Assembly: GCF_900111965.1 (NCBI RefSeq)
Contig: NZ_FOJT01000002.1
Location: 186,001 to 250,000, forward strand
Length of the DNA: 64,000 bases
Direction: 5' to 3'
Source of the DNA: Flavobacterium swingsii
Lineage (GTDB): Bacteria > Bacteroidota > Bacteroidia > Flavobacteriales > Flavobacteriaceae
Numbering within the stretch: the first letter of the stretch is position 1; each line of letters starts with the position of its first letter. The position numbers and the translations under genes were made by a program. This document shows, piece by piece, positions 17,193-27,641 of the stretch. The notes under the pieces are model-generated. The model was given only the letters and a program-made list of their open reading frames with translations, had not been told where the DNA came from and ran no database searches.

Positions 17193-17200
17193 TATTTTTG
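17193..17200 (+). promoter_or_regulatory. -7 promoter box of guaA, probably leaderless
   Basis: TATTTTTG fits TAnnTTTG and ends 3 bases before the guaA ATG at 17204, so the expected transcription start falls on or next to the start codon. The upstream in-frame TTG lies within this box and is therefore rejected as the start. Confidence 0.6.
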
Positions 17201-17203
17201 CGC

Positions 17204-18733
17204 ATGCAACACAACGTACTAATTTTAGATTTCGGGTCACAATACACGCAATTGATTGCCCGCAGAGTTCGCGAATTAAATATATTCTGCGAAATTTTCC
17301 CTTTCGATAAAATCCCTACCGATTTATCTATTTATAAAGCCGTAATTCTTGGTGGAAGCCCATTTTCTGTTCGTTCAGAAGATGCTTTGCATCCAGATCT
17401 ATCAGAAATTCGTGGCAAATTACCATTGTTAGCTGTTTGTTACGGTGCACAATATTTAGCCCATTTTTCTGGTGGAGAAGTAGCTGCCTCGAACACTCGC
17501 GAATATGGTCGTGCAAATTTAGCTTATATTAAGGAGAACGAAACTTTCTTTGACAACGTAAATCTAAACTCACAAGTTTGGATGTCACATAGTGATTCGA
17601 TAAAAAAATTACCTACAAACGGAGTTAAATTAGCCAGTACACAAGATGTAGAAAATGCTGCTTACAAGATTGAAGGAGAAACAACCTACGCCATACAATA
17701 CCATCCGGAAGTATTTCATTCGACCGATGGAAAGCAAATGTTAGAGAACTTTTTGGTGAAAATTGCCGAAGTTCCTCAAAACTTTACACCAAATGCTTTT
17801 GTTGAAGAAATGGTAGCCGAACTAAAAGAAAAACTAAAAGATGATAAAGTGGTTTTAGGACTTTCTGGTGGTGTAGATTCGACAGTAGCAGCGGTTTTAT
17901 TACATAAGGCTATTGGTAAAAACCTATATTGTATTTTTGTAAATAACGGATTGTTGAGAAAAAATGAATTCCAAAGTGTTTTAGATCAATATGAAGGAAT
18001 GGGACTTAATGTGAAAGGAGTAGATGCTTCTCAACGTTTTTATGATGCCTTAGCTGGGCTTGTTGATCCAGAATTAAAAAGAAAAGCTATTGGTAATGCT
18101 TTTATCGAAGTTTTTGATGATGAATCACATAAAATTGAGAATGTTACTTGGTTAGCACAAGGCACAATATATCCTGACGTAATCGAATCAGTTTCGGTAA
18201 AAGGACCATCGGCAACTATCAAATCGCATCACAATGTAGGTGGTTTGCCGGATTATATGAAATTAAAAATTGTTGAACCACTTAGAATGTTGTTTAAAGA
18301 CGAAGTGCGTAGAGTAGGAGCAACGTTAGGAATTGATCCCGAATTATTAGGAAGACATCCTTTTCCTGGACCAGGATTGTCTATTCGTATTTTGGGAGAT
18401 ATTACTCCTGAAAAAGTTCAGATTTTGCAAGATGTTGATGCCGTTTTCATCAACGGACTTAAAGAACACGGATTGTACGACAAAGTTTGGCAAGCAGGCG
18501 CGATTTTACTTCCTGTAAATAGCGTTGGTGTTATGGGCGACGAGCGTACTTACGAAAAAGTAGTTGCTTTAAGAGCCGTAGAATCTACCGATGGTATGAC
18601 TGCAGATTGGGTACATCTTCCGTATGAATTTTTGATGAAAATCTCTAACGATATTATTAATAAAGTAAAAGGTGTAAATAGAGTTGTGTATGACATAAGT
18701 TCGAAACCACCAGCAACTATCGAGTGGGAATAA
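17204..18733 (+). CDS. guaA: GMP synthase (glutamine-hydrolysing)
   Basis: 509 residues. It converts XMP to GMP with ATP and glutamine. The N-terminal class I glutamine amidotransferase domain has its nucleophile at C79 ([15 protein letters not shown]) and the His-Glu pair in YHPEVFHS. The ATP pyrophosphatase domain has the P-loop [12 protein letters not shown], and the C-terminal dimerisation domain ends in the typical PPATIEWE. Length is standard. The ATG is preceded almost immediately by a -7 box. Repetitive DNA follows the gene rather than a clear terminator. Confidence 0.97.
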   Translation: MQHNVLILDFGSQYTQLIARRVRELNIFCEIFPFDKIPTDLSIYKAVILGGSPFSVRSEDALHPDLSEIRGKLPLLAVCYGAQYLAHFSGGEVAASNTREYGRANLAYIKENETFFDNVNLNSQVWMSHSDSIKKLPTNGVKLASTQDVENAAYKIEGETTYAIQYHPEVFHSTDGKQMLENFLVKIAEVPQNFTPNAFVEEMVAELKEKLKDDKVVLGLSGGVDSTVAAVLLHKAIGKNLYCIFVNNGLLRKNEFQSVLDQYEGMGLNVKGVDASQRFYDALAGLVDPELKRKAIGNAFIEVFDDESHKIENVTWLAQGTIYPDVIESVSVKGPSATIKSHHNVGGLPDYMKLKIVEPLRMLFKDEVRRVGATLGIDPELLGRHPFPGPGLSIRILGDITPEKVQILQDVDAVFINGLKEHGLYDKVWQAGAILLPVNSVGVMGDERTYEKVVALRAVESTDGMTADWVHLPYEFLMKISNDIINKVKGVNRVVYDISSKPPATIEWE

Positions 18734-18736
18734 ATA

Positions 18737-18880
18737 GGCACGCGGATGTTGCGGATACTCACGGATTTTTTAAAATTTCTTCGTGTATCTCTGTGTAACC
18801 TTTGAGAATCTTGGTGATTTTTTTTATTTTTAAAATCTGTAACCCGAGCGAAGCGAATTGACGAAGTAATCTGCGGTAAA
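18737..18880. repeat. Composite dispersed intergenic repeat after guaA
   Basis: The segment contains repeated gcggat/acggat words (18742-18768), a ttcgtgtatctctgtgtaac block (18780-18799) resembling 23045-23117, and cccgagcgaagcgaattgac (18843-18862), which is the inverse of the TTCGTCAATTCG motif at 2643-2706. No open frame or stable hairpin is evident. It looks like a pile-up of several repeat families common in this genome's spacers. Confidence 0.55.
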
Positions 18881-18920
18881 AAAAGAATTCGATAATCAAA
18901 AATGTTAAAATAAATTATGA

Positions 18921-18955
18921 TAAGTCATTACATTAGATAACTTTGTAATGACTTA
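18921..18955. promoter_or_regulatory. 12-bp perfect inverted repeat overlapping a -7 box
   Basis: Arms 18921-18932 (taagtcattaca) and 18944-18955 are perfect complements around an 11-base spacer. A TAACTTTG promoter box at 18938-18945 lies in the spacer and the first bases of the second arm. A T-rich run follows the second arm, so termination after the guaA region is an alternative to an operator for the LysM gene downstream. Confidence 0.55.
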
Positions 18956-18977
18956 TTTTTTTAAACAAATTTACCTT

Positions 18978-20681
18978 ATGAAGTATTTAGTATTATTGTT
19001 TTTGTGTATCTCGAATTTTGTCTTTGCTCAACAAGAAAAAACCCTTACTCATAAAGTGGCAAAAGGCGAAAATATTTTTCAAATTGCAAAAACTTACAAT
19101 ATTACGCCTTCAGATATTTATAAAATAAACCCTGGAACCGAAAATGGGATTCAAGAAAATCAGGTTCTAATTGTACCTAATAAACCTGCTGTTTTACACG
19201 ATTCGAAAAACACACACCAAGTTCAGCCCAAAGAAACATTATTTAGTATTGCCCGTTTATACAATGTTTCGGTGCAGGATTTAGATAATTCTAACACAGA
19301 AGCTTTAAAAGATGGATTACAAATTGGAGAAAGTATTGCAATTCCCAATAAAAAGAAAACATTAAATGGTCAGGCAAGAATTATAAATGCAGAAACCGTT
19401 TTTCATGTTGTGTTACCAAAAGAGACAAAATATTCTATTGCAAAAAAGTACGGAATTTCTATCGAACAACTAGAAACTCAAAATCCAGAAATTATAAACG
19501 GATTGGTTGAAGGCAATAAATTGGCTATCAATGTAAAACAAATAAAACCCAACAGCGACAACGAAGAACTCATGATTGCATTGGCTGAAAAACAAGCTGC
19601 CATCGAAAAAAATAAAGCAAAAACTACCGAAATTGAAGATTTGCAAGACAAACTAACGGTTCAGAAACAAATGAATCAGAAGGTTTTAAAAGTAAATTCA
19701 TTAAAAGTAAATTTGAATGAAATAGACGAAACCAAAGGCGGCTCGGCAAAAAAACTAAAATTGGTATTGGAAGCCAATAAAAACATTCAAGAAATTTTAA
19801 TTTCAAAACTAGATTCTCTTGTAGTAACAATGAGCGATGACCTTGAAACCCTGAAAAATAAAGATATTGATGATTTACAAGAATCGAAAAGTTTAGAAAA
19901 AGATTCTTATAAAAACATGGGTGAAACAAATGGAATGATTCTCGAATTGAAAAGAGATTTGGCCGATAATCGAAAAATTTATACAGGTTTAATGACTAAA
20001 GTACAGCGAATTACTTTGGCAGAAAACCACGAATACAAGAAAAAAGTAAATGAAAATCAGAAAATAAAAAATAATACTTCGGAAGATGCGGAATTACTTG
20101 AAGTAATTAAAAACATTCAAACCAAACAAGAAGCAAACGAAAAACGAAACAAACAATTATTTACAAAAATAGATTCACTTGGAGTTCAGAAAAATGTAGA
20201 GCTGAAACGTAGAATCTCTAAAGCTACTTTTTACAGCTCGGAAGCCAGAGATTATGACGACAAATTAGCGCAAGTAAAATTAAAAAGATACCAAAAGAAA
20301 GCTTTGGAAACTAATAAAGATTTAGCTTCAACTGAAAATAAACCAACCGCCGAACAAATTAAAAAAGCGCTAAATAACAAAGATTATAACGAAGAAAAAG
20401 CCGTGAAAATTGAAGTTTTAAGAAATTTAAACGAGGTAGAAGACGGTTTTTATATTATTGTAGATACTTTTACAGAAGCCGAACTAAGAGATATTTTTGC
20501 AAGAAAACTTACTGATTCTGGCGAGATAAACACAGGATTTTTCTATAATGTTAATGTTTTTTCTTATTATGTTTTTACAAAGAAATTCAAAAATGCAAAC
20601 GAAGCACTTTTCGAATATAATGTAAAGAAAGAAAATTCACTTTATAAAAATATGTTTATTGTTCAAATTGAAAAAGAATAA
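18978..20681 (+). CDS. LysM repeat protein with coiled coil and C-terminal SPOR-like region
   Basis: 567 residues from the ATG at 18978, the start of a good signal peptide (MKYLVLLFLCISNFVFAQ). Three LysM domains lie at about 23-68, 80-124 and 143-187 and should bind peptidoglycan. A long charged, probably coiled-coil stretch spans about 205-480. The last 90 residues (GFYIIVDTFTEAELRDIF, FYNVNVFSYYVFTKKF) resemble the SPOR-like segments of Bacteroidota envelope proteins. The N-terminal half closely parallels the next gene's product (TPSDIYKINPGTENG vs TPSDIYKLNPDAQKG), so they are paralogues with different C-termini. A role in cell-wall organisation is inferred from the domains. Confidence 0.85.
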   Translation: MKYLVLLFLCISNFVFAQQEKTLTHKVAKGENIFQIAKTYNITPSDIYKINPGTENGIQENQVLIVPNKPAVLHDSKNTHQVQPKETLFSIARLYNVSVQDLDNSNTEALKDGLQIGESIAIPNKKKTLNGQARIINAETVFHVVLPKETKYSIAKKYGISIEQLETQNPEIINGLVEGNKLAINVKQIKPNSDNEELMIALAEKQAAIEKNKAKTTEIEDLQDKLTVQKQMNQKVLKVNSLKVNLNEIDETKGGSAKKLKLVLEANKNIQEILISKLDSLVVTMSDDLETLKNKDIDDLQESKSLEKDSYKNMGETNGMILELKRDLADNRKIYTGLMTKVQRITLAENHEYKKKVNENQKIKNNTSEDAELLEVIKNIQTKQEANEKRNKQLFTKIDSLGVQKNVELKRRISKATFYSSEARDYDDKLAQVKLKRYQKKALETNKDLASTENKPTAEQIKKALNNKDYNEEKAVKIEVLRNLNEVEDGFYIIVDTFTEAELRDIFARKLTDSGEINTGFFYNVNVFSYYVFTKKFKNANEALFEYNVKKENSLYKNMFIVQIEKE

Positions 20682-20725
20682 TAAAACACTCAAATTTTAG
20701 TTATAATACTATACAAACCTACATA

Positions 20726-22642
20726 ATGAAATACCTTATATATATCGTTTGCTTTTTGTTTTTGAGCACTAATCTTGCATTAGCACAATCGACCAATTTA
20801 ATAAAACACAAAGTTCAAAAAGGAGAAACAATAGCTCAAATCTCAATAAAATATAGCGTTACGCCTTCAGATATATACAAACTAAATCCTGATGCACAAA
20901 AAGGAGTTGAAGAAAACACCATTTTAATTATCCCCAATAAAGCTAAAGTAAAAGTTGAAATCCCTTCAAATTCTACCACAAAAAAGCACACTGTTTTAGC
21001 CAAAGAAACTCTGTATAGTTTGTCTAAATTGTACAATGTTTCTATTTCTGACATCGAAAAAGCAAACGTTGAAACACTAAAAGAAGGTGTTAAAATTGGT
21101 ATGGTTTTAATGATTCCAGCAAAAGGAAAATCGATTCCTGTCGAAAAACCGAAGCCAAACAATCCCAAAACTGCAGTTTACCACGAAGTAAAAGCCAAAG
21201 AAACTAAATATGCAATTGCTAAACAATACGAAATTACAATCGAACAACTGGAAAAACTAAATCCTGAAATTGTAAATATCGAATTACCAATAGGTTTTAA
21301 ATTATTAATAAATGGTGAAAAAATAAATGTTGCCCCAAAACCAATAATTGTTAATGTACCAACACCAAAGCCTTCAGAGAGTTTGTATGTTATAAAAGCC
21401 AAAGAAACTTTATACAGTATTTCGAATCAATTTGAAGTAACTCAGGAAGAATTATTAGCATTAAATCCAGAATTGAAAGATGGAGTTATAGAAGGAATGA
21501 GTATCAAAGTTCCTATGAAATCATCGGTTTTGGCAATGAAAAAAGAATACAAAGATTTGACGAAAAGCATTCAAAAAGGAACGAACAAAAAGTTAGCATT
21601 ACTACTTCCTTTCAATCTGACTAAATTAGACCAAGATACAATCAACTCAACCAAAGCGCGTCTTAAAAAAGATAAATTTCTGAATATGACACTCGATTTT
21701 TATGCGGGTGCTTTGGTAGCCATCGATTCTGTTCGAAAAATGGGTTTGAATGTCGATGTGACTATTTTAGATTCTAACGAAACCAAATCGACATCTAATG
21801 TAACGAGTTTAGTTCAAGAAAATAACTTAAAAATTTTTGATGCAATTATAGGTCCATTTTACCAAAATAATGTCGAAAAAACAGCCAGTTTATTAAGTGC
21901 TAGTAATGTTCCAGTTTTTTCGCCATTGTCTAAAGATTATGATAAGAAATTTCCAAATTTAGTGCAAGCAACACCATCTGTTGATGATATAAAAAATGCT
22001 ATATTCGATTTTATGAGAGCAAAAAATGGCAACATGATTGCTATTGTAGATCCTAAAAAAGCATCGGTAAAACAGTATATTTCAGAAAATCATAAAGACG
22101 TTCTTTTTGCACAATTTACCGAAAAAGGAAGTTTAGATATCGAAAATTTGAAATCAATGTTGGTCAAAGACAAAACAAATTTTGTCATCATGGAAACCGA
22201 AAAAACAAATCTTATTTTGAGTATAACCAATACTTTAGCGAGCTTATTACCCAATTATGACATCAAATTAGTGATTTTAGGAGAAAACGACGCTTTAGAT
22301 TATGAAGAAATTGCGATGACTCGACTTACGAAATTAAAAATGCATTATCCTTCGCTTACTCGTGTTAACGAATCGGACGAAGCAAATATTTTCGAGAATA
22401 GTTTTAAAAGAAAAAATAAAATAGTACCCAATCAGTTTGCTACGCGTGGTTTCGATGTGACTTTTGATGTTTTATTGCGTTTGACTCAAGAAAAAAATAT
22501 TACTGAAACACTAAATGAAACTGCCACCGAACAAGTTGAAAACAGGTTTTATTACAAACAAAATCCCGACGGAGGATATACAAACAAAGGCGTTTATATC
22601 TTATATTATGATACAGATTTAACCATAAAAGAAGCAAAATAA
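20726..22642 (+). CDS. LysM protein with type 1 periplasmic-binding (PBP1-like) domain
   Basis: 638 residues with a signal peptide (MKYLIYIVCFLFLSTNLALAQ). Four LysM domains lie at about 27-71, 87-131, 151-197 and 220-263. From about residue 290 the protein carries a domain of the receptor ligand-binding/Leu-Ile-Val-binding fold (LALLLPFNLTKLDQD, FDAIIGPFYQNNVEKTASLL, NVPVFSPLSKDYDKKFPNLVQATPS). This combination recalls LpoA-like regulators of peptidoglycan synthases, which is a hypothesis. The stop overlaps the osmC-like ATG by one base, implying translational coupling. Confidence 0.9.
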   Translation: MKYLIYIVCFLFLSTNLALAQSTNLIKHKVQKGETIAQISIKYSVTPSDIYKLNPDAQKGVEENTILIIPNKAKVKVEIPSNSTTKKHTVLAKETLYSLSKLYNVSISDIEKANVETLKEGVKIGMVLMIPAKGKSIPVEKPKPNNPKTAVYHEVKAKETKYAIAKQYEITIEQLEKLNPEIVNIELPIGFKLLINGEKINVAPKPIIVNVPTPKPSESLYVIKAKETLYSISNQFEVTQEELLALNPELKDGVIEGMSIKVPMKSSVLAMKKEYKDLTKSIQKGTNKKLALLLPFNLTKLDQDTINSTKARLKKDKFLNMTLDFYAGALVAIDSVRKMGLNVDVTILDSNETKSTSNVTSLVQENNLKIFDAIIGPFYQNNVEKTASLLSASNVPVFSPLSKDYDKKFPNLVQATPSVDDIKNAIFDFMRAKNGNMIAIVDPKKASVKQYISENHKDVLFAQFTEKGSLDIENLKSMLVKDKTNFVIMETEKTNLILSITNTLASLLPNYDIKLVILGENDALDYEEIAMTRLTKLKMHYPSLTRVNESDEANIFENSFKRKNKIVPNQFATRGFDVTFDVLLRLTQEKNITETLNETATEQVENRFYYKQNPDGGYTNKGVYILYYDTDLTIKEAK

Positions 22643-23043
22643 TGACATCAAAAATAACATATTTAGGCGATTTAAGAACTTCATCTATTCACTTACAATC
22701 AGGAACCGAAATCCTTTCGGACGCACCAATAGACAATAACGGGAAAGGCGAAGCATTCTCGCCAACCGATTTAGTTGCAAATGCTACAGGAAGTTGTATG
22801 ATGACTATAATGGCAATAAAAGCAAGAGATTTGAACGTAGATTTAATAGGAACTACTATCGAAGTAACTAAAATTATGCAAGCCGAACCAAGAAAAATTT
22901 CCAGAATAGAAATTATCATGAATATGTCGATTGCTGCTGACGAGAAAACAAAAACTATTCTTGAGAGAACAGCAATGAATTGTCCAGTTTTGTTAAGCCT
23001 TAATCCAGATATTGAAAAAGATATTACTATAAATTGGCAGTAG
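22642..23043 (+). CDS. OsmC/Ohr family protein
   Basis: 133 residues. The two redox cysteines of the family are present: C52 in TGSCMMTIMAIKAR and C114 in MNCPVLLSLNPD. The family reduces organic hydroperoxides with thiols in the cytosol. It overlaps the stop of the LysM-PBP1 gene by one base. Substrate and electron donor are unknown. A repeat-filled spacer follows. Confidence 0.92.
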   Translation: MTSKITYLGDLRTSSIHLQSGTEILSDAPIDNNGKGEAFSPTDLVANATGSCMMTIMAIKARDLNVDLIGTTIEVTKIMQAEPRKISRIEIIMNMSIAADEKTKTILERTAMNCPVLLSLNPDIEKDITINWQ

Positions 23044-23044
23044 T

Positions 23045-23117
23045 TTTTTGTGAACTTTGTAACTAAATAAAACTTTGTGAACTTCGTGAAAAACTTTGTG
23101 TTCTTCGTGGTTAAATA
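23045..23117. repeat. Tandem-like dispersed repeat (CTTTGTGAACTTCGTG type)
   Basis: Imperfect copies of a 15-20 base unit (actttgt..., aactttgtgaacttcgtg, aactttgtgttcttcgtgg) occupy the gap between osmC and the DUF3820 gene. A related block is at 18780-18799. Such units are not hairpins and contain no gene. Confidence 0.6.
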
Positions 23118-23124
23118 AAAATAC

Positions 23125-23355
23125 TTGGATCAAAATCAAAAACAACTCATCAAATTAGCGCATACAAAAATGCCTTTCGGCAAATACGAAGGCTATTTTC
23201 TTATAGATATTCCAGAATATTATATTGTTTGGTATAGTAACAAAGGATTTCCCAAAGGAGAATTAGGAGAACAACTCAAACTAATATATGAGCTCAAACT
23301 AAACGGACTCGAAGAATTAATTAGAAACATAAAAAAGAAATACCCAAAACCATAA
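23125..23355 (+). CDS. DUF3820 family protein
   Basis: 76 residues from a TTG start (LDQNQKQLIKLAHTKMPFGKYEG); no ATG is available near the start of the conserved region. MPFGKYEGYFLIDIPEYYIVWYSNKGFPKGELGEQL is the recognisable DUF3820 core, a domain related in some proteins to exonuclease-associated modules. No function can be assigned. The DNA upstream is repeat sequence, so the promoter is unclear. A strong terminator follows. Confidence 0.82.
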   Translation: MDQNQKQLIKLAHTKMPFGKYEGYFLIDIPEYYIVWYSNKGFPKGELGEQLKLIYELKLNGLEELIRNIKKKYPKP

Positions 23356-23356
23356 A

Positions 23357-23389
23357 AAAAATCCTGTCTTATTTTTAGACAGGATTTTT
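23357..23389. terminator. Bidirectional terminator
   Basis: Perfect 13-bp arms 23357-23369 (aaaaatcctgtct) and 23377-23389 with a 7-base loop and A/T flanks, between the convergent DUF3820 and DUF4870 genes. Confidence 0.92.
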
Positions 23390-23408
23390 ATATTTAGAAA
23401 AACAAGAA

Positions 23409-23729
23409 TTACTTGATAAAATCGAATTTATCTACGAACAAATTTCCAACTAAAGGAACTGGTTTTTCTTCTTCATTTACAGCATTTACAATACCAATTA
23501 TCCAAAGAATAAGTAATCCGAAGCTTAAAATAGTTAACCCTAAATCTAAAGAAGGAACTATATAAGACAAGATTTCACTCAGAAACCCTAAAATTCCCAA
23601 TCCTAAAGATTGTTTCAAATGAAATTTTGCTAATGATGATTTTTCTGTTTCATTATTGTAAACTAGAAAAGCAATTATCCAACCTATAATGGTAATGTAG
23701 CTAATAATTGAAATTGTTTTTTTACTCAT
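23409..23729 (-). CDS. DUF4870-like small membrane protein
   Basis: 106 residues with about three hydrophobic segments (ISIISYITIIGWIIAFLVY; LGLGILGFLSEILSYIV; GLTILSFGLLILWIIGIVNAV). The central FHLKQSLGLGILGF and the C-terminal NAVNEEEKPVPLVG are typical of the DUF4870/Tic20-like family. No transport role has been shown for the short bacterial members that I know of. Probably an inner-membrane protein, transcribed alone. Confidence 0.82.
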   Translation of the reverse strand: MSKKTISIISYITIIGWIIAFLVYNNETEKSSLAKFHLKQSLGLGILGFLSEILSYIVPSLDLGLTILSFGLLILWIIGIVNAVNEEEKPVPLVGNLFVDKFDFIK

Positions 23730-23830
23730 AATATCTGTTTTTTGGTTTGTTAGTTACTCAAATATAAAAAAATATATTTATGATTTGTAATTTAATACCA
23801 AAAAAAGCATCAAAATTTAACGGTTAATTG

Positions 23831-25519
<1,689 letters not shown>

Positions 25520-25568
25520 TTAAGAGTATTTATTTTGGTAACAAAATAAAAATATATAGACTAATATA

Positions 25569-25600
25569 AGCTTACCGCTTGAAGCCTAATGCTTGAAGCA
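25569..25600. repeat. Short direct repeat (GCTTGAAGC units) before yidC
   Basis: cttaccgcttgaagcctaat followed by gcttgaagc gives two copies of gcttgaagc 14 bases apart. It lies 12 bases upstream of the yidC ATG and therefore in its translation initiation region if pyrG and yidC are co-transcribed. I have the impression that such words recur in flavobacterial spacers. Confidence 0.45.
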
Positions 25601-25611
25601 AAAAATAAAAG

Positions 25612-27495
25612 ATGGAAAAGAAGAAATTAGACCTTAATTCGATTATTGGATTTGTATTAATTTTTGGTATCATGATGTGGATTATGTACCAAAACAAACC
25701 TACACAAGCAGAAATTGATAAAAAAGCCAAACAAGAACTTGTAGAAAAATCTAAAAGTCAAGAGCCAAAAGTTTCGGAAACAGTTGCGCCAGTAGCTATT
25801 ACTGATTCAGTTCAAGTAGCAAAAATGAAAACAACTTTGGGTAGTTTTGCTTATTCAGCTACATTGCCTTCTGCGAAAACAGCATTTACAACTATCGAAA
25901 ATGAGTTGATAATTCTTAAAATTGCTAATAAAGGTGGTTATATTGCCGAAGCAACTTTAAAAAATTTCAAACAAATTTCTAAAGATTCAGGGAAATTAGT
26001 ACAGCTTATTAAAGACAATAATGCAGGTTTGAACATTGTATTGCAAACAAAAGACAACAGGGTTTTAAATACTAAAGATATGTTTTTTGAGCCAACACTT
26101 ACAAAAGTAGGCGCAAACCAAATACTATCGATGAAACTAAAAGCAGGTGAAAACCAATTTTTAGAATACAAATATGTTTTGAAACCTAATGATTGTATGT
26201 TAGATTTTGATGTGCATTCGCAAGGATTATCATCGCTTCTAAACACAACAAAACCAGCTGATTTAGTATGGAACTTAAAAAGTTATCGTAACGAAAAAAG
26301 TATTTCATACGAAAACCGTTATACCGAACTTATCTATGAACACGAAGAAGGTAAAGATGATTATTTGAACCAATCTGATGATGAAGAAGAAGCAAAAGAA
26401 GTTACTTATGTAGCATTCAAACAGCATTTTTTTACTTCAATTTTATTGACAAAAACACCTTTCAAAACATCGAAATTAGTTTCTTCAAATTTAGTTAAAG
26501 ACGAAAAGCAAGATACCATTTTTACTAAAAGTTATAGCGCAACATTACCATTAGCATTTAATAATGGAGAAGTAAATTATAAAATGAACTGGTATTATGG
26601 TCCTTCGGATTATAAAATTCTGAATGCTTATGATAGAAATCTTGACGAAATTGTTTCGCTTGGTTGGGGAATTTTTGGTTGGATAAATAAGTTTATTTTC
26701 ATGCCATTATTTGGTTTGTTAGGCTCATTAATTCCTTATGGTATTGCCATTATTGTATTTACCATTTTAATAAAATTGGCGATGTCGCCTATTACTTACA
26801 AATCATTCTTGTCGCAAGCAAAAATGAAAGTATTGCGTCCAGAAATCACTGAGTTGAATGAGAAATTTGGGAAAGACCCAATGAAAAAGCAACAAGAAAC
26901 AATGAAATTGTATAATAAAGCAGGCGTAAACCCAATGGCGGGTTGTATTCCGGCACTTATTCAGCTTCCGTTTATGATGGCTTCGTTTCAGTTTTTTCCA
27001 GCTGCAATCGAGTTAAGACAAAAAGGATTTCTTTGGGCAGACGATTTATCATCTTATGATTCGATAATGAAATTGCCATTTAATATTCCATTTTACGGAG
27101 ATCACGTGAGTTTGTTTCCAATATTAGCTTCTATTGCCATTTTCTTTTATACAAAAATGACAATGGGAGATCAAGCAATGTCTGCTCCGCAACAAGAAGG
27201 AATGCCAGATATGACAAAAATCATGAAAATGATGTTGTACGTTTCGCCAATTATGATGTTGTTTATCTTTAATACTTACGGTTCAGGGTTAAGTTTGTAT
27301 AACTTTATTTCAAATTTAATTACCATAGGAATTATGCTCGTTATTAAAAATTATATTGTTGATGATGCAAAAATTCATGCTCAAATACAAGAAAACAAAT
27401 TGAAAGAGCCTAAAAAACAAGGTAAGTTTCAGAAAAAATTACAAGAGGTAATGGAACAAGCTGAAGCACAAAAAGCAAAAGACAAAAAGAAATAA
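25612..27495 (+). CDS. yidC: Membrane protein insertase YidC
   Basis: 627 residues. An N-terminal transmembrane segment (about residues 10-27) is followed by a large periplasmic beta domain and a C-terminal 60KD_IMP domain with the conserved helices (FMPLFGLLGSLIPYGIAIIVFTILIKLAMSPITYKS; PMAGCIPALIQLPFMMASFQFF). It inserts and folds inner-membrane proteins, alone or with Sec. The C-terminal tail is lysine-rich. Length is normal for Bacteroidota. A terminator begins 6 bases after the stop. Confidence 0.96.
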   Translation: MEKKKLDLNSIIGFVLIFGIMMWIMYQNKPTQAEIDKKAKQELVEKSKSQEPKVSETVAPVAITDSVQVAKMKTTLGSFAYSATLPSAKTAFTTIENELIILKIANKGGYIAEATLKNFKQISKDSGKLVQLIKDNNAGLNIVLQTKDNRVLNTKDMFFEPTLTKVGANQILSMKLKAGENQFLEYKYVLKPNDCMLDFDVHSQGLSSLLNTTKPADLVWNLKSYRNEKSISYENRYTELIYEHEEGKDDYLNQSDDEEEAKEVTYVAFKQHFFTSILLTKTPFKTSKLVSSNLVKDEKQDTIFTKSYSATLPLAFNNGEVNYKMNWYYGPSDYKILNAYDRNLDEIVSLGWGIFGWINKFIFMPLFGLLGSLIPYGIAIIVFTILIKLAMSPITYKSFLSQAKMKVLRPEITELNEKFGKDPMKKQQETMKLYNKAGVNPMAGCIPALIQLPFMMASFQFFPAAIELRQKGFLWADDLSSYDSIMKLPFNIPFYGDHVSLFPILASIAIFFYTKMTMGDQAMSAPQQEGMPDMTKIMKMMLYVSPIMMLFIFNTYGSGLSLYNFISNLITIGIMLVIKNYIVDDAKIHAQIQENKLKEPKKQGKFQKKLQEVMEQAEAQKAKDKKK

Positions 27496-27500
27496 AAATT

Positions 27501-27530
27501 AAAATCATTCGTTACGGCGAATGATTTTTT
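27501..27530 (+). terminator. Rho-independent terminator after yidC
   Basis: 11-bp arms 27501-27511 (aaaatcattcg) and 27518-27528 with a 6-base loop (ttacgg) and a T run. Confidence 0.88.
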
Positions 27531-27641
27531 TTATAAATTAGAATCGGTATTGTTTTTGATGTGGTTTTATGAAATAAATTTCCAATTCAATAATAAAAAA
27601 CAACATTTAGAGTTAATACAGAACAGTCAATTTTTAAAATT

